Shown here in pieces: positions 28,801-37,295 of a DNA stretch of 64,000 nucleotides. The notes beneath the pieces were generated by a model. The model made no database searches and was not told the origin of the DNA. It was given only the letters and a program-made list of their open reading frames with translations. This DNA is from Isoperla grammatica. Its lineage: Eukaryota > Arthropoda > Insecta > Plecoptera > Perlodidae. The position numbers and the translations under genes were made by a program. Every line of letters starts with the position of its first letter. Position 1 is the stretch's first letter. The stretch is from NCBI GenBank assembly GCA_945910005.1, contig OX246740.1:54801221-54865220 (forward strand). The letters run 5' to 3'.

Positions 28801-31800
28801 GTTGGAAGATAGGCGAACAATCACAGACCTGATATACTTGTTCAAAATCTTACGTGGTATGGTAGATATAAATGTAATCAGTGATTTTAATTTCCGTGTA
28901 CCCAACAAAAATACCCGGAATCGTGACGTGTTCCTGACTCCTAAGTGTAGAATAGATGTTTATAAATACTCATGTTTAAATAGGCTTATGTGCACTTATA
29001 ACGCTGCAGTCAAGAAGCAAGATGACATTGACATCCACCATTTAGAACTAAGTGCTTTTAAAAACATAATTTTTAAGATGTATAACTTGCAAACAGGGTT
29101 GTTCAACGTGTAAACCAACAAACAATTCTTCACGCTCACACATACACTCACAACACACGCACACGCACATGCACACGCACACACACACTCTCACGCATAC
29201 ACTCAGAACACGCACACGCACACGCACACACACACGCACACGCACACGCACACGCACATGCACACGCGCACACACACACATTTACTCACTTGTCCACGTT
29301 TTATTTACTATGTGTTTTTGTATCTTATTTTGTTCAATGACTGTTTTCTTTCTATCATGTTCTGTAGTCTAGTAGGTATATATTATATCACACTTGTGGG
29401 GTTCGTCCCCGTTGTTGATAAATACACAATAATAATCTTCTCTGGAGTCTTTACACTTGTGTTAGTACACATGGGTACTATATGCACCACTTATAAGCGC
29501 CAGAAGATGTTTTAGTCTCCATAGTGCACAATGTTCGATGAGCGGTGTGGGCGAACGCGTGCAGTCGACTGCGCGACACCGGCAGACTACTATCATGTAA
29601 CGTCACTAGCGATTCATCATGGCGGCGGCCGTTTTTTCGCGCCAAAAGAGTGAACGCAACTAAAACTATTATTTTGAGGGGTAGAATGACTCGATTTTTA
29701 AATTGTTAAGACATAATATCAGTTAATATCGTGTACAGATTTTAAAAATCACATTAGAAAGTTAAGTGCAAGTTCCCTATTAGTAATTGTTATAAACCCT
29801 TTGTATGCTGACAATAAATTGTTTTCCTCTCTCTCTAGGTGACTCCCTCGTCAAAGGTGGTCGGAGACCTGGCCCAGTTCATGGTGCAGAACAAACTGTC
29901 TTCCAAGGACGTCCTTGACAAGGCGGAGGAACTGAGCTTCCCCAAGTCGGTGGTCGAGTTCCTCCAAGGTCACATCGGAGAGCCGTACGGTGGCTACCCG
30001 GAGCCCCTCAGGTCTAAGGTCTGTTTGTTGCGCTGTACTACTTTCATGTTATCCAGTCTCCAGTCTTGTTAGTTTGTAAATATTCACTTCAGTTTCAGTA
30101 AGAGTTATTCAATCAGTTACAAGTCAAAATAATATGGTACGTATTCCCAATCAAAATAATATGGTACATATTCCCAACATTTATCAACTTTTTTTAACGT
30201 AATTTAGTTTTCATTTTTACCAACAGCATTATTCAAGATGTTCTTCTTCTAGAGCATCAAATTTTTTAAAATTAACATTAATTAGCATTTATAAATAAAT
30301 TGCTAAAAAAAAAATTTTTGGAAATTTTTTTTGAAAAAAATCATCCACCCTGCTAAAAAAGGCACATCTCTCTGAACGGCAACCGAACAAGGGGGTTGTG
30401 TCTGCAGGTTCTCAAGGACATGCCCCGCATGACGGGCCGGCCCGGCGCGACGATACCCCCGCTAGACTTTGCCCAGCTCAAGGCCGAGCTGGTCGAGAAA
30501 CATCCCCACGCGACGGACAAGGACGTCATGTCCGCCGCGCTCTACCCCCTCGTCACGGACGACTTCCTCGGCTTCAGGGAGGACTACGGACCCGTCGACA
30601 GGCTCGACACCAGGATATTCCTCACCGGACCCAAAGTCGGCGAGGAGTTCGAGGTATGATAAATAGTAAATAAATTTAAAAAAACATTTTAAAAAATGTA
30701 TACAGTAAACCTTTCCAGCACAATTCGACACTAAATGTGTCAAGAGATAGCACCACTGCTGCGCAACATGGCTGACAGTTAGAGGGTAACAAACTGACAG
30801 GAGATCATGGATCCGCCTAAACATGTTATTGCGCAAAGTAAGTTTTTAACTTTATTCTGAAATATACATACATTTGAAAGCAAATAGAGCCCATAGGAAC
30901 CTCAATGAAAGAGAGGCAGTGTTAATCGGTGGCCTTTTAATTGCATGTGGTTAATTAACATTATGATCAGAACATGAACTTCGGGCCTTCGGATGCTTGG
31001 TGTGTCCCCTGATCAAAAATCCCCATAATATCAAAGGCATCTTGGATACAAAACGTAACCAGCAAATATCCAGCAAAACTGGATATTCACTGATGCAACA
31101 ATATCGCTTATGTTTCTTTGGAATCGTTGCCATTCTCATATAAACACTGACAAATGACACTGACAAATGACACTGACAAATGACATCCAGCGGCTTTGTT
31201 GCCCTCTAGCTATTACTTCACGATTTCGCCGCCAGAGATCATATCTGCAACATTTAGTGCCGAATTGTCAGGCAAGGGGGTGTTGCCACCAATACTAAGG
31301 CGTAAATTAAATTAGTGCCGCCAAGTTTAGCACAACAATATTTTTAATTCATCTCCACACCTTGCTTTAAATAAATAGACACAAATAGGTAAATAAATAA
31401 ATAAATCTGTATTTATTATCTACCCACTCAGTCGGTTACAAGAATTGATTTTCAGTGAGAGACATTATGCCATAGTGTGTGCTTCGTTACTAAAGCGAAG
31501 TCGGCTTTAGATTCATCATCAATTATAGTTGGAATTGTTAAAGCCATTTTTTCTGTTATCCATTGTATATAAATTAATGCTCTGTTACATTATAGGTTAC
31601 AGAAATGTATGTTCATTTTCCACTTTCTTTTTATGCTTTTCTTTTAATGTTAGATTTATTTAATATTTGTTTTTGTATTTGTATTATTCTTCTACTTTAA
31701 CACCTTAAATGTGAATTTATTTTTAATTTGCTGCAATTATATAAAGGTCTTCCAATACACAAGGCATACTCGACTTATATTGGAAGTACTCTGCAACTGT

Positions 31801-33138
31801 TCTCATATATCTTCTTCTTCTTCTTCTTTCGAACACCCAGAGTTGGAACTTATGCCATTCTCTGCCTAGTTGCCCAATAAAGGTTTGCCACATATTTTCT
31901 CCTTGCTATCTTTTGCCCCTCCATTAGATCCCTTTCTGCTGTCAAAGAGACACATGTCGTAAGATGTTCCGCGTCCTGGTCTTGTTCTTTGCAGAGTTGG
32001 CATATTCTCGTATCCACCACTCCTATTTTGTGCAGATGGGCTTGCAGGTAGTCGTGGCCGGTGTCCATCCGGAAATTTGCCACGTATACCCTTCTTTCTT
32101 CCTTATCAATTTTCCTCATATATGTAGGTACAAATAATATGTATTTCACTGGAAATAAAATTTCATTCATTCGTTTGATTTCCAAATCTGTCACACCAGC
32201 GTACTAACGAGTCATGCTTCGCAGGTGACTATTGAACGCGGAAAGACGCTGGGAGTGAAGACGCTCGCGATGGCCGAAGATCTGACCAAGGACGGTAAAC
32301 GAGAGGTGTTCTTCGAGATGAACGGACAACTACGTTCCGTCTTCATTCAAGACAAGGAGGCCGTCAAGGTAAGCTGTTGGTCCCGTTCCTAGCTGTACCG
32401 GAACGGTAAGCTGTGCATTTTGCAGAGTATATCCCCGATAACGTTACAGTACCACACTGTCGGTAACGTCAATTATGGTTCAACTGTACGTATATATAAT
32501 CGAAAGTTGGCAGTCAATCTCATGGACAATTTTAATTTTAGCGATTCATTTTTATTTCTAAGTCGGATCACAATAGCGATGTACGTCTTTTTAGCAGTAA
32601 TTTTGCTAAATCTAGCATTTTCATGTATTTTCTCTTTTTATCAACACCTTGTTTATGAGGGGGTATCTTGCACTTGTAACGGCAAATTATGTGCAGGTAT
32701 TTAACATTATTTCAATTATTGTAACTCTACTCAACGGTTAGAGATAATTCCTAACTAAATAAATATCAATAGAAATGGGGACACTTTATTTTTTGTAGCA
32801 TTTTCAAAAATACATGTTCGCCGATTTACCATCTAAAACAAACAAGTGTATCTACTCGTCGTGTGACTCACGTTTGTGTGTGTGTCCAGGAACTCCACAT
32901 CCATCCGAAGGCGGCCAAGGGGGTCAAGGGTCAGGTGGGGGCCCCCATGCCGGGCACGGTCATCGAGATCCGCGTTGCCGTGGGCGACCGCGTGGAGAAG
33001 GGGGCCCCGCTCGTGGTCCTATCCGCGATGAAGATGGAGATGGTAGTCCAGGCGCCCATCGCCGGCACGGTCAAATCTCTGGACATCACAAAGAACATGA
33101 AGCTAGAGGGCGAGGATCTTCTACTGACCATAGAGTAG
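6485..33138 (+). CDS. PC: Pyruvate carboxylase, mitochondrial (complete, 19 coding exons)
   Basis: Biotin enzyme that carboxylates pyruvate to oxaloacetate with ATP and bicarbonate in the mitochondrial matrix. Coding exons: 6485-6638, 10615-10799, 12025-12159, 12726-12876, 13514-13725, 14803-15005, 15779-15941, 17050-17232, 17985-18219, 20612-20659, 22180-22378, 23103-23285, 24291-24531, 25289-25538, 26351-26595, 29839-30018, 30408-30653, 32225-32368, 32890-33138. All junctions are GT-AG and keep one frame, giving 3606 nt, about 1201 aa (animal PCs are about 1180). Seen in order: an Arg-rich transit peptide; the biotin carboxylase domain with [10 protein letters not shown], the ATP-grasp glycine loop [10 protein letters not shown] and [15 protein letters not shown]; the carboxyltransferase domain with [11 protein letters not shown] (metal Asp ~590), the carbamylated Lys of HILCIKDMAG (~764) and HIHTHD (~794, 796); and the C-terminal biotin domain with SAMKMEM (biotinyl Lys ~1167). 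Exons use G/C-rich third positions and sit in AT-rich introns. Start chosen as the ATG that gives a transit peptide joined to the core in frame. Identity is very secure; exon 10 may be optional. Confidence 0.97.
6639..8240. other. PC intron 1, left part, nothing recognised
   Basis: No TE ends or coding similarity seen. Contains a CRE palindrome (7964-7971). Short open frames at 6885-7169 and 7220-7468 have no recognisable protein features. Confidence 0.4.
8249..9716. mobile_element. hAT element, non-autonomous, with perfect 8-bp target duplication
   Basis: 1468 bp with ends CAGTAGCGGATTTAA and TTAAATCCGCTCCTG (one mismatch), flanked by identical CTACCAAC at 8241-8248 and 9717-9724. Inside, a short lysine-rich frame from 8812 ([19 protein letters not shown]) resembles the basic N-terminus of some hAT transposases but stops soon after. 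No intact transposase. Lies in PC intron 1. Confidence 0.85.
10494..10540. repeat. Poly-C/T tract close to PC exon 2 acceptor
   Basis: Two C runs (10495-10510 and 10528-10539) about 75-120 bp upstream of the exon 2 acceptor. Confidence 0.7.
10615..10799 (+). CDS. PC: PC exon 2
   Basis: Residues 52-113: [20 protein letters not shown], then the [13 protein letters not shown] segment of the biotin carboxylase N-terminal subdomain. Acceptor CACAG at 10610-10614, donor AAG|GTAAGA, phase 0 exit. A MITE begins 25 bp after the donor. Confidence 0.96.
10825..11139. mobile_element. TA-flanked MITE, copy 1 (PC intron 2)
   Basis: 315 bp, ends AGGGTACGCACAAC and GTTGTGCGTACCCTA, flanked by TA on both sides. 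Long subterminal inverted repeats include ATGAAACAAATGAATTGAA and AGCTGTCAAAA. Starts 25 bp after the exon 2 donor. Confidence 0.82.
11675..11989. mobile_element. TA-flanked MITE, copy 2 (PC intron 2)
   Basis: 315 bp, TAGGGAACGTGCAAC at the left and GCGTTACCCTA at the right, TA duplicated at 11673-11674 and 11990-11991. Ends about 35 bp before the exon 3 acceptor. The interior is the reverse complement of copy 3. Confidence 0.82.
12025..12159 (+). CDS. PC: PC exon 3
   Basis: Residues 114-158 with [17 protein letters not shown] and RFIGPSP, conserved across biotin carboxylases. Acceptor GCAG, donor AAG|GTCTGT, phase 0 on both sides. Confidence 0.96.
12255..12591. mobile_element. Harbinger-like MITE with TAA target duplication (PC intron 3)
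   Basis: 337 bp, inverted ends [19 protein letters not shown] continuing for ~35 bp, TAA at 12252-12254 and 12592-12594. Contains a TGACGTCA palindrome at 12462-12469. Different family from the 2838 element. Confidence 0.78.
12726..12876 (+). CDS. PC: PC exon 4: ATP-grasp entry
   Basis: Residues 159-208. Carries [11 protein letters not shown] and [10 protein letters not shown], the glycine-rich ATP-binding loop, which is split across the next junction. Phase 1 exit with donor G|GTACGC. Confidence 0.96.
13514..13725 (+). CDS. PC: PC exon 5
   Basis: Residues 209-279. Starts by completing the glycine loop (G-MRVV) and holds [23 protein letters not shown] and [16 protein letters not shown]-grasp motifs of biotin carboxylase. 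Acceptor TTCCAG at 13508-13513, donor AAG|GTGCGT. A long ATT microsatellite follows within 15 bp. Confidence 0.96.
13735..13826. repeat. (ATT)n microsatellite
   Basis: About 90 bp of ATT with small interruptions, starting about 10 bp after the PC exon 5 donor. Confidence 0.95.
13912..14079. mobile_element. Foldback MITE (PC intron 5)
   Basis: 168 bp; the outer ~45 bp on each side are near-perfect inverted repeats beginning CCGACATTACACG. Non-coding. Confidence 0.7.
14200..14305 (+). repeat. tRNA-derived SINE-like sequence
   Basis: TAGCTCATTGCTCTGTGG (box-A-like) and GGGTTTGATTCCC (box B) at tRNA-like spacing, with ATGCAGAAGCA between. Imperfect stems; SINE or tRNA pseudogene. Confidence 0.5.
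14370..14450 (+). repeat. Dispersed repeat tail, three copies in the window
   Basis: CACTGAAAATCAGTTCTTGTA followed by (TATTTG)n. Related sequence lies at about 25020-25085 (+) and 31390-31490 (-), each ending in AT-rich simple repeats, as expected of a SINE/LINE 3' end. Confidence 0.55.
14803..15005 (+). CDS. PC: PC exon 6: BC catalytic core
   Basis: Residues 280-346. Contains VEIAPAP, the [17 protein letters not shown] segment and [19 protein letters not shown], the metal and substrate site of biotin carboxylase. Ends in phase 2 (TC|GTGAGT); Ser 347 is completed by the first base of exon 7. Confidence 0.96.
15779..15941 (+). CDS. PC: PC exon 7
   Basis: Residues 347-401: [29 protein letters not shown] and FQPDTGRIE, the end of the ATP-grasp fold and start of the BC C-terminal subdomain. 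Acceptor CACAG, donor GAG|GTAACG. Confidence 0.96.
16782..16920. mobile_element. Foldback MITE (PC intron 7)
   Basis: 139 bp; arms of about 45 bp begin GGAATTCATAGTCGGCC and are almost perfect inverted repeats, with a ~45-bp loop. No clear target duplication. Confidence 0.72.
17050..17232 (+). CDS. PC: PC exon 8
   Basis: Residues 402-462: [13 protein letters not shown] and [15 protein letters not shown], ending EFRVRGVK, the BC C-terminal subdomain. Acceptor CGCAG, donor AAG|GTCAGA, phase 0 on both sides. Confidence 0.96.
17493..17692. repeat. Pyrimidine-rich ~100-bp tandem duplication (PC intron 8)
   Basis: TCTTTGTCTTGCTCTAGCAC begins two adjacent units (17494 and 17603) that also share CGGCCTCTCCACAAG and CTCCGTAGTTTCCTGTC. 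Confidence 0.75.
17985..18219 (+). CDS. PC: PC exon 9: BC end and linker
   Basis: Residues 463-540: [28 protein letters not shown] and [11 protein letters not shown]. Ends in a variable linker before the carboxyltransferase domain. Phase 1 exit (CTA G|GTAACT), compatible with either exon 10 or exon 11. Confidence 0.95.
18265..18760. mobile_element. Possible MITE with ~30-bp diverged inverted ends (PC intron 9)
   Basis: CATTGAGCCAACGTTTTCGA at the left pairs imperfectly with TCGAGAATGTTGCTCAATG at the right. No target duplication identified. Confidence 0.4.
18761..20611. other. PC intron 9, remainder, nothing recognised
   Basis: AT-rich intron sequence with short pseudo-frames only; no TE ends recognised. 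Confidence 0.4.
20612..20659 (+). CDS. PC: PC exon 10: 48-nt cassette-like exon in the linker
   Basis: A 48-nt exon, phase 1 in and phase 1 out, encoding [16 protein letters not shown] between the biotin carboxylase and carboxyltransferase parts. Acceptor CTTGCAG at 20605-20611, donor G|GTCAGT. Human PC, as I know it, has no such acidic segment here. Skipping it leaves exon 9 to exon 11 in frame, so it may be alternative. Evidence is splice sites, open frame and phase match only. Confidence 0.72.
   Translation: MSTRAPSNTTLMGMS
20660..22179. other. PC intron 10, nothing recognised
   Basis: AT-rich. No coding similarity or repeat ends seen. Confidence 0.4.
22180..22378 (+). CDS. PC: PC exon 11: carboxyltransferase start
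   Basis: Residues 557-622: [20 protein letters not shown], then [20 protein letters not shown] with the metal-binding Asp at about residue 590. Phase 2 exit (AG|GTCAGA). Confidence 0.96.
22417..22563. mobile_element. Small MITE-like inverted repeat (PC intron 11)
   Basis: Imperfect inverted ends, AAGGTCCAGTCTTACAATG and TTGTAAGACCGGCCTT, 147 bp. Confidence 0.5.
23103..23285 (+). CDS. PC: PC exon 12
   Basis: Residues 623-683: [26 protein letters not shown] and [18 protein letters not shown], the TIM-barrel core of the carboxyltransferase. Acceptor CGCAG, donor AA|GTGAGT, phase 2. Confidence 0.96.
23286..24290. other. PC intron 12, with an (ATC)n repeat
   Basis: (ATC)n at 24020-24041 is followed by CGCCCAACTCTGCGTTGGGG, probably a LINE/SINE tail in reverse. 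The rest is unrecognised. Confidence 0.4.
24291..24531 (+). CDS. PC: PC exon 13: carbamylated lysine exon
   Basis: Residues 684-764: [30 protein letters not shown] and GTHILCIK. The last codon is the Lys (~764) carbamylated in the family. The stretch DLSVQC before GMDIF differs from the usual EVAKEN type. Confidence 0.96.
25289..25538 (+). CDS. PC: PC exon 14: metal-binding HxH
   Basis: Residues 765-847: DMAGLLKP, then [11 protein letters not shown] with the two metal-binding His (~794, 796), and [14 protein letters not shown]. Phase 1 exit (G|GTACGT). A TA-flanked MITE begins about 40 bp downstream. Confidence 0.96.
25577..25881. mobile_element. TA-flanked MITE, copy 3 (PC intron 14)
   Basis: 305 bp with ends TAGGGCACTAGCAACAC and GTGTTGCTAGTGCCCTA, same subterminal blocks as copies 1 and 2 and an inverted interior relative to copy 2. 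Left flank TA; the right flank has drifted. Confidence 0.8.
26351..26595 (+). CDS. PC: PC exon 15
   Basis: Residues 848-929: [32 protein letters not shown] and [16 protein letters not shown]. Includes the conserved Thr of the catalytic TMKSGN block. Donor AAG|GTGCAA; a long hairpin starts about 22 nt later. Confidence 0.96.
26618..26998. repeat. Long hairpin: ~125-bp inverted arms beside PC exon 15
   Basis: Arms 26618-26742 and 26873-26998 are about 93-95% complementary by eye (e.g. CAAGATTGAAACACAAAATC in both), separated by a ~130-bp AT-rich loop. The left arm begins 22 nt after the exon 15 donor, so the nascent PC RNA would carry a long double-stranded stem. Confidence 0.85.
27815..27976 (+). 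pseudogene. Transposon protein fragment (N-terminus of a THAP/YqaJ-type element protein?)
   Basis: A 53-codon frame, [20 protein letters not shown] then [10 protein letters not shown] and AELRDVKNN. It resembles, from memory, the N-terminus of large SWIM/YqaJ-nuclease proteins that recur in invertebrate DNA transposons (ISL2EU-like). The frame ends early. Lies in PC intron 15. Confidence 0.4.
28740..29112 (+). pseudogene. LINE reverse-transcriptase C-terminal fragment (PC intron 15)
   Basis: Open frame with [34 protein letters not shown] and [12 protein letters not shown], the pattern seen after the RT palm in non-LTR elements. An (AC)n microsatellite follows directly. 5' truncated. Confidence 0.75.
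29133..29282. repeat. (AC/CG)n microsatellite
   Basis: About 150 bp of CACACG-type repeats after the LINE fragment. Confidence 0.95.
29839..30018 (+). CDS. PC: PC exon 16
   Basis: Residues 930-989: [35 protein letters not shown] and [10 protein letters not shown], the helical region after the carboxyltransferase barrel. Acceptor CTCTAG, donor AAG|GTCTGT. Confidence 0.96.
30408..30653 (+). CDS. PC: PC exon 17
   Basis: Residues 990-1071: [20 protein letters not shown], then a variable Asp/Glu-rich part and [27 protein letters not shown]. Corresponds to the PC tetramerisation (allosteric) region. Phase 0 on both sides. Confidence 0.96.
31806..32194 (-). pseudogene. LINE C-terminal fragment with zinc-knuckle motif (PC intron 17)
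   Basis: On the minus strand the frame contains [20 protein letters not shown] and a C-x2-C-x8-H-x4-C knuckle ([17 protein letters not shown]), typical of the C-terminus of non-LTR retrotransposon polyproteins. It ends in a (GAA)n tail at 31806-31828. 5' truncated. Confidence 0.75.
32225..32368 (+). CDS. PC: PC exon 18
   Basis: Residues 1072-1119: [20 protein letters not shown] and [18 protein letters not shown], the tetramerisation domain leading to the biotin carrier. Acceptor GCAG, donor AAG|GTAAGC. Confidence 0.96.
32890..33138 (+). CDS. PC: PC exon 19: biotin carrier domain and stop
   Basis: Residues 1120-1201: [33 protein letters not shown] and [11 protein letters not shown] followed by TAG. 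The biotinylated Lys is codon AAG at 33031-33033. Ends close to the usual PC C-terminus. Confidence 0.97.
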   Translation, partial: ELHIHPKAAKGVKGQVGAPMPGTVIEIRVAVGDRVEKGAPLVVLSAMKMEMVVQAPIAGTVKSLDITKNMKLEGEDLLLTIE

Positions 33139-33277
33139 AGACGACGCGGTTTTGATCCCCCGCGATGTTCGGCCTCTTTCGATACGCGACCTACGTTTGT
33201 TTGTGGCCGGGGTTGAGAGATTGGCCCGATTTTTTTTTTTTTTTTGTAAATATAGAGGAAACACATAACTGCGATAT

Positions 33278-33283
33278 ATTAAA
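33278..33283 (+). other. Candidate PC poly(A) signal
   Basis: ATTAAA about 140 nt after the PC stop codon, following a poly-T stretch. It is the nearest poly(A) hexamer I see; use is inferred. Confidence 0.4.
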
Positions 33284-35766
33284 CATTTCCTTAACAGGCT
33301 ACTCAAAGTAACATAAAATTCATAATATCAGTAGCTAATCACATCACATGACCAAAAGTAATACTGCAAATTGAGGGGAAAGAAAATTTGTTTATGGATT
33401 TTTTTATTTTTAAAACCCCAAAAACCTAGCACTAAACGCCACATTAAGCCCGTATTTTCTCAACCCTGGTGTGTGACTTGTGGAATGCAATGGAAACGAG
33501 TGAAACACAGAGTGGTTAATTGTAGAAGACAATCATGTGAGAACCGTAATTTGTAATAACTGTAAAAAGTGGGGTGAAGCGCTTATCCCGTCGCCTGTGG
33601 CAAAAGCTTATGTTCAACAGGCGGAGACCATATTATCTCGGCCACGTCGAACATCCAGCTAATTAACTATGACACTTTGTAAGGGTATAGAACTTAAGGA
33701 ATAAAAGACAACGGTACAATAAGAAAGTCAATTAGAGAATGTAATGAGAATGTGATAGTATGTAGCCTACTAATGCTAGGCATAATCTGTAAAACTGATT
33801 ACAGTCCCAAATGCTAAAACTAAGAATGCCAAAGGTGACAATATTATATAGTCATCCATATGTAGTACTGATATTAGTTCCAGAAATCTGGGAATCGTAA
33901 TGAAATCGCCAAAAGTGTAACTTCCCATCACACGACGAATGAAAGTTCGTACGTAATGTTCCACATTTCCCGTGTGGCCTATTATACACCAGGTTACTGA
34001 AAGTGTACATAGACAAATAAATCTCTAAAATAGAGACTACTATATACTCAGATGAAATAAAAAGAAATATTTCTTATAATCAAGTTCAATAAATCAATCT
34101 TGACAATTTGTTTCGCTCGATTGTTAGCAAAATAAGTCAATGTGGCTAAGGCATCTTTCAAGCCGATTATGTTTGAGCAGCAGTCTGATATACTATTATA
34201 TACATAGGCTAGCCTGCTCTACTTTGCATAATAGTCTTACAGTAAAGTATCTACCAAAATGACCGACATAGCAACATTTATTGGGCTACAATACAATCAT
34301 TCAATGTGGTATCAGTAATTTCAATCATATTTATTTAATTACAAGTCTTGACTCTAGACTATATTTCGGATGAATAGCAATGCCATGGCTGTAAGTCTAC
34401 AGTGTAGCATATTGCATATCACTGAAAATATGAATACCTATCTACTGTGTACATTCTGATAGATTAGTGATGTTGGTACAGTAGGCCTGCATGACTGTGT
34501 GTTTAGCTGCGGGCTTACTCGTTGAGTATCGCTTGATGTGCTCCACATTTAACTGATAGAGCTTCGCATTGTTTACAGTCGTTCTAACTTAACATAAATA
34601 TATAACGCAAGCACCATCTAGGAGGATTTACTTCTAGATCTGAAAACCGTTGTTGTACGTGATAGGTCGCCTCTTGTTGAAGGTGGAACACATCAAGCTC
34701 TGACTCGACGATATTAATACATAAGTGTGTTTTATTTTTTTATGTAGACTAAAGACAATTGTATTTAATTAAAGATTTACAATGTATATATTTAGAGAAA
34801 ACTTAATTCTTTTATGGAATCTCATGTCAAGATTTCAATGGAGGTAACATATTGCACTGTATATTTAGATTATTGTTAGGCGGGTAGGCTAATTAACATG
34901 CGTGGCTGCCCCGTGCATGAGCATAAGTGTAAAACAATCAACACCAATTTCTACAGTGCTAGTGAAATTGTGGCCAGTTGAAACTTGATCAGGATAAATT
35001 ATCTATATAATAAGACAGTTGTGTGTGCATCTGTATATTGTGTTAATTGCTGTGCAATAGTGGAGTGAATATTTTTTACAGATGTTATTGTTAGGTGTAT
35101 AATTTATTTGGGAAGATAATTTGACATGATGATGGTTGTTAAGTTTGTATATATTATTAAAATAGAAATATTGGAATATAACAGGATAAAAGCTGAACTT
35201 ATTTCACAAATTGATAAGCAAAAAACACAATTCGTATGACAGAAAGCCTTGTAGAGTTGAACGGAACCGGATTAACACAGTCTGATGTGGATGCCTAAAC
35301 CAAGAGGCGTTAAGTCGGAAATGTGTTACGCCTTTCAGTTACCCACTTGATACATATTCGATGTGGTTAGAAAACGAAACTACGACACGTTATAACGGTT
35401 TGGCTCTGCAAGGCTCTCGTGTATCGTCTTGTTTACGTGTTCTGTTGGTATCTGATATTTCCCAGGTCTATAACTCTCCTTTCCTAAATAGGCCTCTAAA
35501 CAAACCAGTCTTGTCTAGACTACCTACTTCAATTTACTTTACTACAAACGTTACAGAGTGAAAGATATGAGAAACAACAGCTGTCCACAAACTCGTGTAG
35601 ACTTCTAGCCTGTATTTAATTTTGTAGCATGAACCACAAACCACAACACATGATCGTATAACCATGGAGTTATATTGGAGGACTATTATAAATCCATGGT
35701 ATAACTATGGATCTTGTGACCAGCAATGATAAATGCTAGTAGTTGTGGCTACATTTAAAAAAAAAA
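33284..35766. other. Intergenic, PC to MDP1, nothing recognised
   Basis: Convergent 3' ends of PC (+) and MDP1 (-). AT-rich; only short frames without recognisable protein content. Confidence 0.5.
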
Positions 35767-35772
35767 TTTATT
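35767..35772 (-). other. Candidate MDP1 poly(A) signal
   Basis: TTTATT on the plus strand reads AATAAA on the minus strand, about 150 nt past the MDP1 stop codon. Confidence 0.5.
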
Positions 35773-35918
35773 GATTTGATAGGTCTACCGAACTCACGAG
35801 GATGCATAGGCCCTACATGCAGAATCAATCCTATGTTTATAAATAGATGCCGAATGAAATGGACTAGACCTACCCCAATGAGATGATGGATTCCATGAGG
35901 TATGCGGATAAAACTTTT

Positions 35919-36431
35919 TTAACCATGTACCATACTGTACAGCTGCAGTCCTTTCTCTAGTACTTCATCATTGATTCCACAGTCCGGAACTTGAAACGTG
36001 ACGACTCCAATCTTCGATATATCCCGTATGTTTCTCTTATCGTCATCAAAAAATAACATTTGTGAATATTCTACTCCAGATTTTTCATGTAAACTTTGAA
36101 AATGTTCAATCTTTGTTCCTTTGTATATTTCCTTGTATTGGAAATAGTTTGATAATCTGAAAAATTCCAGTAGCTGGTAGGCTCCACAGATATCCGAAAT
36201 CCTAGATGCTACAGCTAAATGGTATCCTTGGATTGTCAGTTTCTGTAAAATATTCCTCGCATCTGGAAAGCACTTCGCTTGCCAACCTCGAGAGTCGACT
36301 ATTTCGCCCATTTCATTTCTGTGAAAAGGACTCTTTGTGTTTTTATCGACTCGAAATGGCCACAACGTATGGTCCAAGTCAAAGACTATAAGGGTTGGCT
36401 TTATAATCACTCGATCACTTTTAGTGTCCAT
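35919..36431 (-). CDS. MDP1: Magnesium-dependent phosphatase 1 (HAD family), single exon
   Basis: A 170-residue HAD-superfamily phosphatase of the MDP1 family (protein tyrosine or fructosamine phosphatase activity is reported for relatives; the substrate here is not readable). Motif I is VFDLDHTLW with the nucleophile Asp18 and acid/base Asp20. Motif II is the Ser of AVASRISD (~76), motif III Lys ~107 in YKGTKIEHF, motif IV the Asp run of FFDDDKRN (~129-131). PFHRNEMGEIVDSRG and EIYKGTKI are typical of MDP1. Length matches the animal family (about 165-176 aa). The ATG at 36431 follows an in-frame TAA eight codons upstream, so it is the only reasonable start. No intron is seen in the coding part. 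Divergent from the DNAJC4-like gene. Confidence 0.93.
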   Translation of the reverse strand: MDTKSDRVIIKPTLIVFDLDHTLWPFRVDKNTKSPFHRNEMGEIVDSRGWQAKCFPDARNILQKLTIQGYHLAVASRISDICGAYQLLEFFRLSNYFQYKEIYKGTKIEHFQSLHEKSGVEYSQMLFFDDDKRNIRDISKIGVVTFQVPDCGINDEVLEKGLQLYSMVHG

Positions 36432-36676
36432 AATTTCAGTAAAATCTTCAAGGACTTAATTTTCAGGAAGATGTCATCAGTTTTAAAACGACTTGTTTCC
36501 TAGAAGATAAGAAATCTATAATATGGTATTACATTTTGAAGTGGTTGATATACATAGGCTAGTCAATGTGACTTCCACTAACTAGTTTGGGTTGATCCTA
36601 ATCGAATCTAGGCCCCTAGACCTCCCTAACTTTACTTCGGGCCTGTTCACCTAGCCTAGGCCCTAGTCCACCTTAT

Positions 36677-37069
36677 AGTATTTTCCACCTTGGAAAACGG
36701 AGCGGCAAATAGTCACATCAAGCTACTCAGCACTGCGGGGGTGGACCGTTCATTGGCCTAACTATCGTGTTTAATTTTCCACCTGTCAATCAACCTTAAT
36801 CCCCTGATCTTGCCATCCCTTTGTATTGACATTTTTGGAGTAAACATTCGTCTATCGTAAAAGCTCAAACTTGTTAGTTTGGCGGTTAGCCACCAATTTG
36901 ATTACAATGAGGCAGAGAACTGACCAGGGTGGTGGCAACAAGCAGTAACTCATCCCTTCCAGTCGTCAACCGCTAGTGACGTTGTGACACAAGGTTACAC
37001 ACCTCTCGTGACAACTCAATGGCTTTCAGCGCGCTTTTTACCACTACGTTTCCCAAGGTGGAAAATACT
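36677..37069. mobile_element. MITE in the MDP1/DNAJC4 shared upstream region
   Basis: 393 bp, inverted ends AGTATTTTCCACCTTGG and CCAAGGTGGAAAATACT. A TTA lies near both ends and may be the target duplication. Only ~245 bp upstream of the MDP1 start codon. Confidence 0.68.
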
Positions 37070-37179
37070 TTAGGCTAGGCCTTAGTCTCTCAAAAGCCAC
37101 CGCCGTGCGTACCCGTGTGTGATACATAGTTATCAGGTTTAAAACACAAATTTCTTATATTATGTTATGTTTTATCTAA

Positions 37180-37295
37180 CCTGTAGGCCTAGGCCTCCTA
37201 GGTATGCCTAGGCTCATCTTGCCTAGGCCTAGGGCCTAGGCCTAGCCTACCATAACCTAGAAAGGCCAACCTAGGCCTAGGCCTAGACCTAGAAT
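37180..37295. repeat. TAGGCCTA-rich cluster 1
   Basis: Dense overlapping copies of TAGGCCTAGG between the divergent MDP1 and DNAJC4 genes. More at 38165-38250 (DNAJC4 intron 1). Confidence 0.9.

Noticed and set aside
29048..29281. Cys/Val/Arg repeat protein
   Set aside because: Translation of an (AC/CG)n microsatellite.
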